Shown here in pieces: positions 15,378 to 23,072 of a stretch of DNA of 24,920 nt. A model generated the notes under the pieces. It had not been told where the DNA came from and searched no databases. It saw only the letters and a program-made list of their open reading frames with translations. Each line of letters starts with the position of its first letter. Position 1 is the stretch's first letter. Both the position numbers and the translations under genes were made by a program. This stretch comes from a bacterium (GTDB lineage: Bacteria > Chloroflexota > Dormibacteria > UBA8260 > Bog-877), in NCBI GenBank assembly GCA_021791345.1, contig JAJYWT010000218.1, positions 1 through 24,920 on the forward strand, in the 5' to 3' direction.

Positions 15378-17024
15378 TCAGACCCGTCCCGACCCGCGCT
15401 GAAACCGCCTTCGAAGGGCGGCCACCCGCGCGTCCGCCAGCACCGCCCGGGCAGCGTTGCGTCCCGGGGCGCCCATGACTCCTCCGCCGGGATGGGTGCC
15501 GGAGCCGCAGAGGTAGAGACCCCCGACAGGGGTGCGGTAGCTGCCGGCCGCGAGCGCGGGGCGGAAGCAGAAGAGCTGATCCAGCGACATCTCCCCATGG
15601 AAGATGTTGCCGCCGACCAGGCCGAACTCGCGCTCCATGTCCATCGGGGTGATGACCTGACGGTGCAGGACCGCCTGCGGGACATTGGGGGCGTACTGGC
15701 CCAGGATCTCGACCACGCGGTCACCAAGGCGCTCAGCCTGCTGGTCCCAATCAGACTCGGCCAGCGTGTGCGGCGCGTACTGGACAAAGCAGGTCAGGAT
15801 GTGTTTGCCCTCCGGAGCCAGGGTCGGGTCCTTGGTGGTGGGGATGACGCAGTCCATCATCGGCGAGCTGCTCCACCTCCCCGACTGCCCCTCGACCCAG
15901 GCCGCCTCGAGGTGATCGATCGACGGGTTGATGATGAATTCCGGGTGCTGGGGCCCGAGCTCGCTCCCGGGCAGAGCCCGAAAGTCCGGGAGCTCCGCCA
16001 GCGCGAGGTTCACCTTGGCCGACCCGCTGCGACTGCGGTAGCGATCCATGTCGGTCGCGAAGTCGGCGGTCAGGTGGTCCCTTCCCACCAGCCCCAGGAG
16101 GGTGCTGACCGGATGGATGCCGGAGATGACCCGGGTAGCCTTCAGCTCGGTGCCGTCGCGCAGGACCACCCCCTGGACCCGGCCGTCGACAACCGGAATC
16201 GCCACCACCTCGGAATCGGTCCTGATCTCGGCACCGTGGACGGTTGCCGCCTGGGCAAGGATCTCGGAGAGCCGGCCCATCCCCCCGCGCACGAACCCCC
16301 AGCCGCCGCGAAACCCTCCCGCCTCACCGATCCGGTGGTGGAGTAGCACGTAGGCGGTCCCCGGTGACCGCGGTCCGGCCCACGCCCCAATGACCCCGCC
16401 GGGGCAGAGCGCCCCCTTGACGGCATCGTCCTCGAACCACTGATCGAGGTAGTCGGCAACCGACATGGTCATGATGTCGACTAGGCCGCCGAGCTCGCGG
16501 CGGTGGCGGAGCACATGCCGCGACAGGCCGACTGCCTCGGCCAGCTCCTCAGGGGACTTGATCCGGCTACGAGGGGGAATCCGATCCAGCAGGGGCCTCA
16601 CCACCTGCACCAGCCGTCCGATGGTGCGATCGTAGTCGGCCAGTGCCGCTGCATCGTGCGCCGAGAACTTGGCGACCTCGCCCTGGGCCCGCCCCAGATC
16701 CTCCCAGTAGAGCAGGCTGCGGCCGTCGGGGAAAGGCATGAAGTACGCGGGGTCGAGCGGGTAGACGTGGTAACCGAAGCGGCGGAGCTGCAACTCCTCC
16801 ACGATCGCCGGTCGGAGCAGGCTGACCACGTAGGAGAGGATCGAGACCCGGTACCCTGGCCACACCTCCTCGGTTACGGCGGCGCCGCCTACACGTGGGC
16901 GGCGCTCCAAGACCAGGACCCGCTGTCCGGCGCGCGCCAGGTAGGCGGCGCAGACAAGGCCGTTGTGGCCCCCGCCGACCACGATGGTGTCGAACCTGGA
17001 GGAGTGTCGAGCGGCGGTGGTCAT
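15378..17024 (-). CDS. FAD-dependent oxidoreductase, PYROXD2/phytoene desaturase-like
   Basis: A 548-residue flavoprotein. The N-terminal FAD-binding fold is clear: TIVVGGGHNGLVCAAYLARAG (about 13-33), then E40 in LVLERRPRVGGAA. The C-terminal FAD motif GLYLCGSGTHPGGGVMGAPG (about 500-520) is typical of phytoene desaturase/PYROXD2-type NAD(P)/FAD oxidoreductases. The family includes carotenoid desaturases, but this branch is widespread without carotenoid genes and its substrate is unknown. ATG at 17024 places the FAD motif at the usual distance from the start. The frame stays open upstream to 17531, but that part is antisense to zwf and looks like a shadow. No clear ribosome binding site is seen, so a leaderless transcript is possible. 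It is divergent from zwf across an 81-base gap. Confidence 0.88.
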   Translation of the reverse strand: MTTAARHSSRFDTIVVGGGHNGLVCAAYLARAGQRVLVLERRPRVGGAAVTEEVWPGYRVSILSYVVSLLRPAIVEELQLRRFGYHVYPLDPAYFMPFPDGRSLLYWEDLGRAQGEVAKFSAHDAAALADYDRTIGRLVQVVRPLLDRIPPRSRIKSPEELAEAVGLSRHVLRHRRELGGLVDIMTMSVADYLDQWFEDDAVKGALCPGGVIGAWAGPRSPGTAYVLLHHRIGEAGGFRGGWGFVRGGMGRLSEILAQAATVHGAEIRTDSEVVAIPVVDGRVQGVVLRDGTELKATRVISGIHPVSTLLGLVGRDHLTADFATDMDRYRSRSGSAKVNLALAELPDFRALPGSELGPQHPEFIINPSIDHLEAAWVEGQSGRWSSSPMMDCVIPTTKDPTLAPEGKHILTCFVQYAPHTLAESDWDQQAERLGDRVVEILGQYAPNVPQAVLHRQVITPMDMEREFGLVGGNIFHGEMSLDQLFCFRPALAAGSYRTPVGGLYLCGSGTHPGGGVMGAPGRNAARAVLADARVAALRRRFQRGSGRV

Positions 17025-17105
17025 ATGGGCCGGTATGTTCGCAGGTCGCCAACCCCAAGCGAGCGGCGACATTGATCGGGCCCTCGAACCCGCCGCAACG
17101 CGAGA

Positions 17106-18530
17106 ATGGCAGGCATGGCACAAGCGCAGTCCACCACCCTGGTCGTCTTCGGGGCATCCGGGGACCTCGCCACCCGCAAGGTGCTCCCCGCCCTTCAGTC
17201 CGCGGTGGCTGGAGAAGAGGTGAGTGGCCCGGTGCGCGTGGTGGGGGTCGGCCGGTCCAATCTGGACGATGAGTCCTTCCGGGCCCACCTCGCATCCGAC
17301 GAACGGACGGCCGCTTTGGCTGACACCGCCGGCTGGGTGCGGCTCGACTACTCGGACCGAGACGCGTATTCCCAGCTGCTGGCGGTCGAGGAGGCGACGG
17401 CCCAGGTGGTCTTCTACCTCGCCACCCCTCCCAGCGTGTTCCCGGCGATCCTGAGCGGGCTCGCGGCCGTGGGGCTGAACCGGCGAGGCGACCCCTCGCG
17501 CCGGATCGTGGTGGAGAAGCCGCTGGGGCATGACCTGGAGAGCTCACGCGAGCTCAACCATCAGCTGCGGGAGACGTTCACCGAGGACCAGATCTACAGG
17601 ATCGACCATTACCTGGCCAAGGACACCGTCCAGAACGTGCTGGCGCTGCGCTTCAGCAACGCCATCTTCGAGGCGATCTGGAACCGCAACCTGGTCCAGA
17701 GCGTGCAGATCACCGCGGCTGAGGAGGAGGGCATCGGCAGTCGCGCCGGCTACTACGACCAGACCGGGGCACTGCGGGACATGGTGCAGAACCATGTGCT
17801 CCAGCTCCTGGCTCTGGTGGCGATGGAGCCGCCGACCACGTTCGACGCCAGGGACATCCGCAAGGCCAAGCTGGAGCTGCTGCGGGCCGTCCGCCCCATC
17901 GATCCCCAGCTGGCGGTGCGTGGCCAGTACCGCGGCTACCTCAGTGCCGAGGGGGTGAGCCGGGGATCGCGGCGGGAGACCTACGTGGCGGCCATGCTCC
18001 ACGTGGAGAACTGGCGTTGGGACGGAGTGCCGTTCTTCATCCGCACCGGCAAGGCCCTCCGACAGCGCACCACCCAGGTCGTGATCCGCTTTCGGGACTC
18101 GCCCTCGCTGCGTCTGGGGGGCACCCGGCAACGGCCGATCCCAACGCTGCTGCAGATCCGGATTCAGCCCCATGAGGGGATCACTCTGCGGATTGGGGCC
18201 AAGCGGCCAGGGACCCGGTTCGAGATGGTGCCAGCGGGCCTCGACCTTGAATACGCCGGGCTCGCGGGATCCCAGCTGCCCGATGCCTATGAACACGTGC
18301 TCACCGAGGTGCTGGCGGGAGTCCACACGGTCTTCCCGAGCGGTGATGAGATCGACCGCAGTTGGGAGATCGTGGGAGAGGTGATGCAAGCCTGGGAGCG
18401 GAGCGGCCACCCCGAGCTCTACCAGCCCGGATCCTGGGGTCCAGAGGGCGCGGATGAGCTGATCGAACGCCTCGGCCGCTCGCGCTGGCTGGACCCTGCT
18501 GACGACCTCACCACCAACGGTGGTCGCTAG
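17106..18530 (+). CDS. zwf: Glucose-6-phosphate dehydrogenase
   Basis: A 474-residue enzyme of standard length that oxidises glucose-6-phosphate to 6-phosphogluconolactone with NADP(+), the entry to the oxidative pentose phosphate pathway. The nucleotide-binding GASGDLA is at 16-22, the EKPLGHDL block at 137-144, the substrate signature RIDHYLAK at 165-172 (commonly RIDHYLGK, so A171 is a small deviation), and the catalytic His is H230 in RDMVQNH. ATG 17106 and ATG 17115 are both possible starts. No partner genes of the pathway (opcA, gnd, pgl, tal) lie next to it in this window. The gene is divergent from the FAD oxidoreductase, and its stop codon lies in a palindrome. Confidence 0.96.
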   Translation: MAGMAQAQSTTLVVFGASGDLATRKVLPALQSAVAGEEVSGPVRVVGVGRSNLDDESFRAHLASDERTAALADTAGWVRLDYSDRDAYSQLLAVEEATAQVVFYLATPPSVFPAILSGLAAVGLNRRGDPSRRIVVEKPLGHDLESSRELNHQLRETFTEDQIYRIDHYLAKDTVQNVLALRFSNAIFEAIWNRNLVQSVQITAAEEEGIGSRAGYYDQTGALRDMVQNHVLQLLALVAMEPPTTFDARDIRKAKLELLRAVRPIDPQLAVRGQYRGYLSAEGVSRGSRRETYVAAMLHVENWRWDGVPFFIRTGKALRQRTTQVVIRFRDSPSLRLGGTRQRPIPTLLQIRIQPHEGITLRIGAKRPGTRFEMVPAGLDLEYAGLAGSQLPDAYEHVLTEVLAGVHTVFPSGDEIDRSWEIVGEVMQAWERSGHPELYQPGSWGPEGADELIERLGRSRWLDPADDLTTNGGR

Positions 18531-18590
18531 CGACCAGGGCCAGGCTCGAGGAGGGAGTGCAGCCGACATCGGCTGGCGCGATCCCCTCCC
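18521..18590. repeat. Inverted repeats between zwf and the DUF6941 gene (possible bidirectional terminator)
   Basis: A perfect 16-base palindrome TGGTCGCTAGCGACCA (18521-18536) contains the zwf stop codon. A second hairpin, AGCCGACATCGGCT (18561-18574), is flanked by GGAGGGA (about 18551-18557) and TCCCCTCC (about 18582-18589), which can extend the stem with a bulge. The genes on either side converge here, so a shared transcription-end structure is plausible, but there is no T tract on either strand. Confidence 0.4.
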
Positions 18591-18596
18591 AAATGC

Positions 18597-19049
18597 TCAG
18601 TTGACCGCCGGCGCCGTTGCCGCCGGAGGGGCGACATCGTGCACGCGAAACTGGAGCTCCCGGGGCGCCGAGATCCCCAGCCGAGCCACCAGCCGGTACT
18701 CTCCCGCCACCGGAAAGACGATGTTGAACGTCAGTGCCAGGGAGATGCGCTGGGCCTGCCCGGGCGGGAGCCCGGCCGGACGCGACGGGTTGATCTGGGT
18801 CTGAACCCCGGCGACCTGGCGTTCCTGTTCGTCCTCGATGGTGACCGACAGCTGCTGGGGGATCGGGGACGCCGAGGCGGGAACCACCACCGTCACCGCC
18901 ACCCCCAGATGGCTGACTATCGGGGGGCCACCGACCGGGGGCTGCGGCCGCCAGTGGTCGGTCCACCCCCCGCCGGAGATGTAAAGGAGGCCGTTCACCG
19001 CCTCCACGTGGTTGGCCAGCACCAGGTTCTCGACCTCTGGCATCTCCAT
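18597..19049 (-). CDS. DUF6941-type conserved protein
   Basis: A 150-residue protein. The N-terminal part, VENLVLANHVEAVNGLLYISG followed by GGWTDHWR (about 5-33), is the pattern I associate with the DUF6941 family, where a short protein opens with 'LANHAE..NGLLYISGGGW'. The remainder is beta-strand rich (LGVAVTVVVP, QQLSVTIEDEQER, YRLVARLGI, ELQFRVHDV), suggesting a single beta-sandwich-like domain in the cytosol, with no signal peptide or membrane segment. ATG 19049 is taken as start because the family pattern begins right after it; the open frame further upstream is Arg/Pro-rich and unlike the family. No function is known to me. It converges with zwf. Confidence 0.75.
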   Translation of the reverse strand: MEMPEVENLVLANHVEAVNGLLYISGGGWTDHWRPQPPVGGPPIVSHLGVAVTVVVPASASPIPQQLSVTIEDEQERQVAGVQTQINPSRPAGLPPGQAQRISLALTFNIVFPVAGEYRLVARLGISAPRELQFRVHDVAPPAATAPAVN

Positions 19050-19053
19050 TCGC

Positions 19054-19314
19054 TCAGTTTCGCAGGCTGGAGGCGTCGCCCGGGCAGGACCCCGTCGCCG
19101 ACGGTGGAACTCTCGTCCCACCAGAGAGAGCGAGTCCGCCTCTGCGGTGGGTCCAGCCCGTGGTGAGGCAGCTCCGGTGCAGCGCTGGCGGAGTGCGGTA
19201 GAGCGCCGGGGTGGGGCCCACGGGAACTCTGAGCGCCTCCACCTGGCGCGGCGGGGTGTCAAAGTCCCAGTGGCCGGGCTCAACCATGGCGGCATCGGAG
19301 GCGGGGGTGGACAA
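19054..19314 (-). CDS. Possible small open reading frame upstream of the DUF6941 gene
   Basis: An 86-codon frame (TTG at 19314, or ATG at 19287) that ends four bases before the DUF6941 start. The first ~45 codons have strongly G/C third positions, as real genes here do (VEPGHWDFDTPPRQVEALRV). The second half looks random. There is no ribosome binding site and no domain that I recognise. It may be chance, or the worn remnant of a gene. Apart from this, the 338 bases between the DUF6941 and thiolase genes show nothing. Confidence 0.2.
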   Translation of the reverse strand: MSTPASDAAMVEPGHWDFDTPPRQVEALRVPVGPTPALYRTPPALHRSCLTTGWTHRRGGLALSGGTRVPPSATGSCPGDASSLRN

Positions 19315-19387
19315 TGCCGCCCACCCGGCCCTGTAGCGCTGGTTGGCTCGCCCACCTCACCAACCCGAGCAGGCGGAGCCAGCCGCC

Positions 19388-20581
19388 TCAGCGAACTTGC
19401 TCGACCACCATCGCAATCCCCTGGCCCACCCCGATGCACATGGCGGCCAGCCCGAACTGGACCTGGCGTCGGCGCATCTCGTGCAGCAGCGTGACCAGAA
19501 TCCTGGCGCCCGAGCAGCCCAGGGGGTGGCCCAGAGCGATGGCGCCGCCATTGACGTTGAGCCGCTCATCCTCGGCGTCGATCCCCCACTCTCCGAGCAC
19601 GGCGAGGGACTGGGCCGCGAAGGCCTCGTTGAGTTCGATGAGGCCGATCTCTGCCATTGAAATCCCGGCCCGCTCCAGCGCTTTGCGCGCGGCCGGGACC
19701 GGGCCTATCCCCATGATCCGCGGCGGAACGCCAGCGACCGCCATCGAGCGCACCGCCGCCATCGGGTGGAGCCCCTGCGCCCGCGCGTACTCGGCGTCGG
19801 CCAGCAGCAGGGCCGCAGCCCCATCGTTCAGGGAGCTGGAGTTGCCGGCTGTGACGGTGCCATCCTTGGCAAAGGCGGGCCTGAGCTCAGCGAGCTTCTC
19901 CAACGTGGTGTCCGGCCTTGGGCCCTCGTCCACCCTGACCTGGCCGCCCCTGGTCTCGATGGCGATGCGCTCGTCCTGGAAGGCCCCCCTCAGCTCCGCC
20001 GCCACCGCGCGCCGATGGCTGCCCAGGGCGAAGTTGTCCTGAGCCTGGCGGGGAATCGAATACATCTGCGCCAGATTCTCCGCGGTCTGGCCCATGGAGT
20101 CGGTCCCGTAGAGATCCTCCAGGCGCTGATTGACGTAGCGCCAGCCCAGAGCGGTGTCGTACATGGGCTGCTGACCGCGCGGCCAGCCCCGCTCCGGCTT
20201 GGGGACCGACCAAGGGGCACGGCTCATCGACTCGACCCCGCCGCCCACACACATCCGAGCATCCCCATGATGGATCGTGCGGGCGGCATCCGCAACCGCC
20301 TGGAGGCCGCTGCCGCAGAGCCGGTTCACCGTGCACCCCCCCACCTCCAGCGGGTACCCGGCCAGCAACAGCGCCATCCGGGCCACGTTGCGGTTGTCCT
20401 CGCCCGCCTGATTGGCGCAGCCGAAGTAGACATCCTCGATGGCGCTGGCGTCCGCACCCGTCCGCTCCAGCAGTGAGCGCAGGGCCGCCGCCCCCAGGTC
20501 ATCGGGACGCACCGACGCCAGCGCCCCGCCGTAGCGTCCAACCGGCGTCCGAACTCCGTCCACGATCACGGCATCTGTCAT
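19388..20581 (-). CDS. Acetyl-CoA acetyltransferase (thiolase)
   Basis: A 397-residue thiolase of normal length. Catalytic residues are present: the acylated cysteine C89 in NRLCGSG, H352 in GGAIALGHPLG and C382 in MCIGVGQG. The GNSSSLNDGAAALLLA and IELNEAFAAQSLAVL blocks are also typical. It joins or cleaves acetyl-CoA units, as in beta-oxidation, acetoacetyl-CoA formation or beta-ketoadipyl-CoA cleavage; the sequence alone does not decide. ATG 20581 is preferred to the GTG at 20587 because GGGAAG lies five bases before it. It follows the alpha/beta hydrolase gene on the same strand with about 120 bases between. No other fatty-acid or aromatic-degradation genes are adjacent. Confidence 0.93.
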   Translation of the reverse strand: MTDAVIVDGVRTPVGRYGGALASVRPDDLGAAALRSLLERTGADASAIEDVYFGCANQAGEDNRNVARMALLLAGYPLEVGGCTVNRLCGSGLQAVADAARTIHHGDARMCVGGGVESMSRAPWSVPKPERGWPRGQQPMYDTALGWRYVNQRLEDLYGTDSMGQTAENLAQMYSIPRQAQDNFALGSHRRAVAAELRGAFQDERIAIETRGGQVRVDEGPRPDTTLEKLAELRPAFAKDGTVTAGNSSSLNDGAAALLLADAEYARAQGLHPMAAVRSMAVAGVPPRIMGIGPVPAARKALERAGISMAEIGLIELNEAFAAQSLAVLGEWGIDAEDERLNVNGGAIALGHPLGCSGARILVTLLHEMRRRQVQFGLAAMCIGVGQGIAMVVEQVR

Positions 20582-20634
20582 GTCCACTTCCCATTGCCAA
20601 CTCGGTTGAACCAGTGCCCACCTATTGTCGGCGG

Positions 20635-20676
20635 CGGCGCCCGACGGCCGGACACTCTCGGTGCGCGCGGGCGCCG
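20635..20676. repeat. Nine-base inverted repeat between hydrolase and thiolase genes
   Basis: CGGCGCCCG (20635-20643) pairs with CGGGCGCCG (20668-20676) around a 24-base loop. It sits in the gap after the alpha/beta hydrolase and before the thiolase, both on the minus strand. It could end or attenuate transcription, or be a chance feature of GC-rich DNA. There is no T tract. Confidence 0.35.
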
Positions 20677-20702
20677 TCAGCCCCGGGAGGAGCGGCTCTC
20701 GC

Positions 20703-21587
20703 TCAGAACCGCTCGGCCAGCCAGCTGTGCACCTCGCTCAGGCGCCGCATCACAACTGTCAGATGGCCCAGTTCCGGGATCAGGTGGGCCTCTGCCCCGG
20801 GAATGCGCTCCGCCAGCCACTTGCCGTGCCCGAAGGGGACCATCAGGTCCTGGTCGCCCTGCCAAACCTGGGCGGGCACCCGGATCTGGGCGGGGTCGAA
20901 TCCCCACGGCTTCACAAAGGCGAGGTTGTCATCGAAGAGGCCATCGGCGCTGTGAGCCAGGCCCTGGGTCATGCTGCGATAGACGAAGTCCCCGTCGTCC
21001 GACCTCATTAGAGCGGCATCCTCTGGGGAGAGCACAGAGCTCATCTGTTCCAGCATCTGTTCCGGGGTCGCCGAGCGCATCTCCGCCGCCTCCTGCTCGA
21101 TGGCGGCCCGCACCGCCTCCGGGTCGGCGGCGATGGTCCTCTTGAAGTCCTGCACGTTGAGCTCGCCCATGCCGGCGAACCAGTCGAGGCCCTCGGCCGG
21201 ATATGGAGCCACGCCTGAGAGGCACGCCACCGCCACCACCCGTTCGGGCATGAGCGCGGCGCAGGCAAGCGTGTGCGGGCCCCCTCCCGACACACCCCAG
21301 GTGGCGAACCGCTCGACACCCAACCGGTCCATGATCACGGTGACGTCATCCACCACCTGGGCGACATTGCGCCCGGGGGCCCGGCTGGAAGTACCGTAAC
21401 CAGCCCGCGAAAAGGTGATCAGGCGCCAGCCCTGGGCCTCGGCATCCGCCATCGCCTGGGGCGGCAGCACCGCGCAACCAGGAGTGCCGTGGTGAATGAA
21501 AATCGGCACGCCCTCAGGGCTGCCGGCCTGGAGAACCTCCAGCCGCCGCCCCCCCGGCGCTTCCACTTCGAACTTCTGGGTCGGCAT
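20703..21587 (-). CDS. Alpha/beta-fold hydrolase
   Basis: A 294-residue cytosolic hydrolase with a complete triad: S100 in the nucleophile elbow WGVSGGGPH, D247 in WQGDQDLMVP and H275 in ELGHLTV. The oxyanion-hole segment is IHHGTPGCAV (about 31-40). The lid between about residues 130 and 215 is acidic and helical. The fold covers esterases, lipases, epoxide hydrolases and haloperoxidase-like enzymes; the substrate cannot be told. The ATG start at 21587 follows GGGAGGAG on the minus strand. It is divergent from the MFS gene across a 105-base gap and upstream of the thiolase. Confidence 0.9.
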   Translation of the reverse strand: MPTQKFEVEAPGGRRLEVLQAGSPEGVPIFIHHGTPGCAVLPPQAMADAEAQGWRLITFSRAGYGTSSRAPGRNVAQVVDDVTVIMDRLGVERFATWGVSGGGPHTLACAALMPERVVAVACLSGVAPYPAEGLDWFAGMGELNVQDFKRTIAADPEAVRAAIEQEAAEMRSATPEQMLEQMSSVLSPEDAALMRSDDGDFVYRSMTQGLAHSADGLFDDNLAFVKPWGFDPAQIRVPAQVWQGDQDLMVPFGHGKWLAERIPGAEAHLIPELGHLTVVMRRLSEVHSWLAERF

Positions 21588-21666
21588 CTCTCCTCCCGCT
21601 GGCGGCCGTCGGCGCAGGACTATGAACGCACCGGCGTAGACTCGTCAACAAAGTCTGCTCCCACCC

Positions 21667-21680
21667 TGAGGAGGTCCTCA
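21667..21680 (+). promoter_or_regulatory. Palindrome holding the Shine-Dalgarno sequence of the MFS gene
   Basis: TGAGGAGGTCCTCA has two six-base arms around GG and contains AGGAGG (21669-21674), the only good Shine-Dalgarno sequence upstream of the ATG at 21693. The distance to the start is long (18 bases). In RNA this would fold into a five-pair stem with the Shine-Dalgarno sequence inside, which could limit translation. Confidence 0.3.
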
Positions 21681-21692
21681 AGTGGTGCGGCC

Positions 21693-23009
21693 ATGAGCCA
21701 GAGTTCGACCGCAGTCCCTGTGGTGCCGGCGGGAAGTGGCATGAGGGTCCGCTTCTCCGCGTGGCGCCTGCTGGCGCTATCCGCCTACTGGGTCGCCATC
21801 AACTACCTCTGGCAGGGAATGGGCGCGCTCATCCTGCCCCGCCTCATCGTGGGGACGGTGCCGGCAGCGCACCGGGGAGTGGCGCTGGCGTTCCTGTCGG
21901 TGGCTGGCGCAGGCGTGGCGATCGTGGTCCAGCCCATGGCAGGCGCCTTCTCGGACAGGGTTCAGATCAGCTGGGGTCGGCGCAAGCCGTTCATGCTGGC
22001 GGGCACCCTGGGCGACCTCGCCTGCCTGTTCGGGCTGGCGCTCGCGGGCAGCTACGGAGCCCTGATCATCCCCTATTGCGCCCTGCAGATCTGTTCCAAC
22101 ACCGCCGAGGGCGCCTATCAGGGGCTGCTGCCCGACCAGGTGCCGGACCACGAACGAGGCCGAGCCGCCGGCTATTACGGGCTGGCGGTGTTCGCCGGGA
22201 CCGCAGTCGGGTTCTTGCTCACCGGGCAGCTGATCGCCGTCGGCCATTTGCCGCTGGCACTGGGGACTGCAGGCGTGGTGCTGGTGCTGGCTCTGCTGGT
22301 GACGCTGAAGTTCGTGCCCGACAGCCCGGCCCGGGAACCGCTTCCCAAGCGGCGCGATGCCCTGCTGGGAGTGTTCAGCTTTCGCTTCCGGCAGAACCCT
22401 GACTTCACCTGGCTGCTCGTCTCGCGCCTGCTGGCGCTGATGGGAATCACCGGGCTCACCGACTTCGCCCTGCTCTACATCAAGGCGTTCTTCTTCGCCG
22501 GGTCCGGCAGCGCCCTGGCCAACCGGGCCTCGGGCTCGACCTCGGTGCTGCTGGCGGTGGTGGTTGTGTGTGCGATCGTGGTGACGCTGCCCGCCGGCAA
22601 GCTCTCCCAACGGGTGGGGCGGATCACGATCGTGAGGGCCGCCGCCTGGCTGGGCGCGGTCGGGACCCTGCTGCTGATCCCGGCGCCGTCGCTGCTCTGG
22701 GTCTACGCGGTCGGGATCGTGATCGGGGCGGCATTCGGAATGCTGCTCTCGGTCGACTGGGCCCTGGTCACCGACCTGGTGCCCGCCGCCGAGTCCGGAC
22801 GATTCATGGGCATCTCGAATCTGGCTACAGCCGGTTCGGGGATTCTGGCGACCGCCATCGGAGGCCCGCTGCTCGACTTCGGCAACGGGCTGCACCACAA
22901 CGCGGGATTCCCCATGCTGTTCGTCTTTCTGGCCCTGGCCCTGCTGCTGGGAGGGTGGCTGGTGGGCCGGGTGCGGGTTCCTACAACCCGCCCGGCGGCC
23001 GGTGGGTGA
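21693..23009 (+). CDS. MFS transporter, GPH/SLC45-like
   Basis: A 438-residue, twelve-segment transporter. The loop between segments 2 and 3 reads AGAFSDRVQISWGRRKPFMLAG, the (D-R-x-x-x-G-R-R-x-P-F) pattern of sugar-type MFS members related to SLC45/sucrose and GPH carriers. Another typical block is LLPDQVPDHERGRAAGYYGL after segment 4. A long cytoplasmic loop (about 205-235) links the two halves. ATG 21693 is chosen because the transporter fold begins about 20 residues later; the open frame reaches back to 21273 but that part is antisense to the alpha/beta hydrolase. It is followed 63 bases later by the GH5 gene on the same strand, so it may import a sugar or glycoside released by that enzyme (inference). 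Confidence 0.85.
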   Translation: MSQSSTAVPVVPAGSGMRVRFSAWRLLALSAYWVAINYLWQGMGALILPRLIVGTVPAAHRGVALAFLSVAGAGVAIVVQPMAGAFSDRVQISWGRRKPFMLAGTLGDLACLFGLALAGSYGALIIPYCALQICSNTAEGAYQGLLPDQVPDHERGRAAGYYGLAVFAGTAVGFLLTGQLIAVGHLPLALGTAGVVLVLALLVTLKFVPDSPAREPLPKRRDALLGVFSFRFRQNPDFTWLLVSRLLALMGITGLTDFALLYIKAFFFAGSGSALANRASGSTSVLLAVVVVCAIVVTLPAGKLSQRVGRITIVRAAAWLGAVGTLLLIPAPSLLWVYAVGIVIGAAFGMLLSVDWALVTDLVPAAESGRFMGISNLATAGSGILATAIGGPLLDFGNGLHHNAGFPMLFVFLALALLLGGWLVGRVRVPTTRPAAGG

Positions 23010-23072
23010 GTCCCATGCCCGGCGGGCGAGACCACCCGATGGAGCCCCAGCGGCCTTGAGGCGCGCGGGTCG

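Noticed and set aside
17025..17531. N-terminal extension of the FAD oxidoreductase frame
   Set aside because: It is antisense to zwf, lacks any domain, and the FAD motif begins right after the ATG at 17024.
21273..21692. N-terminal extension of the MFS transporter frame
   Set aside because: Antisense to the alpha/beta hydrolase and unlike any transporter N-terminus.
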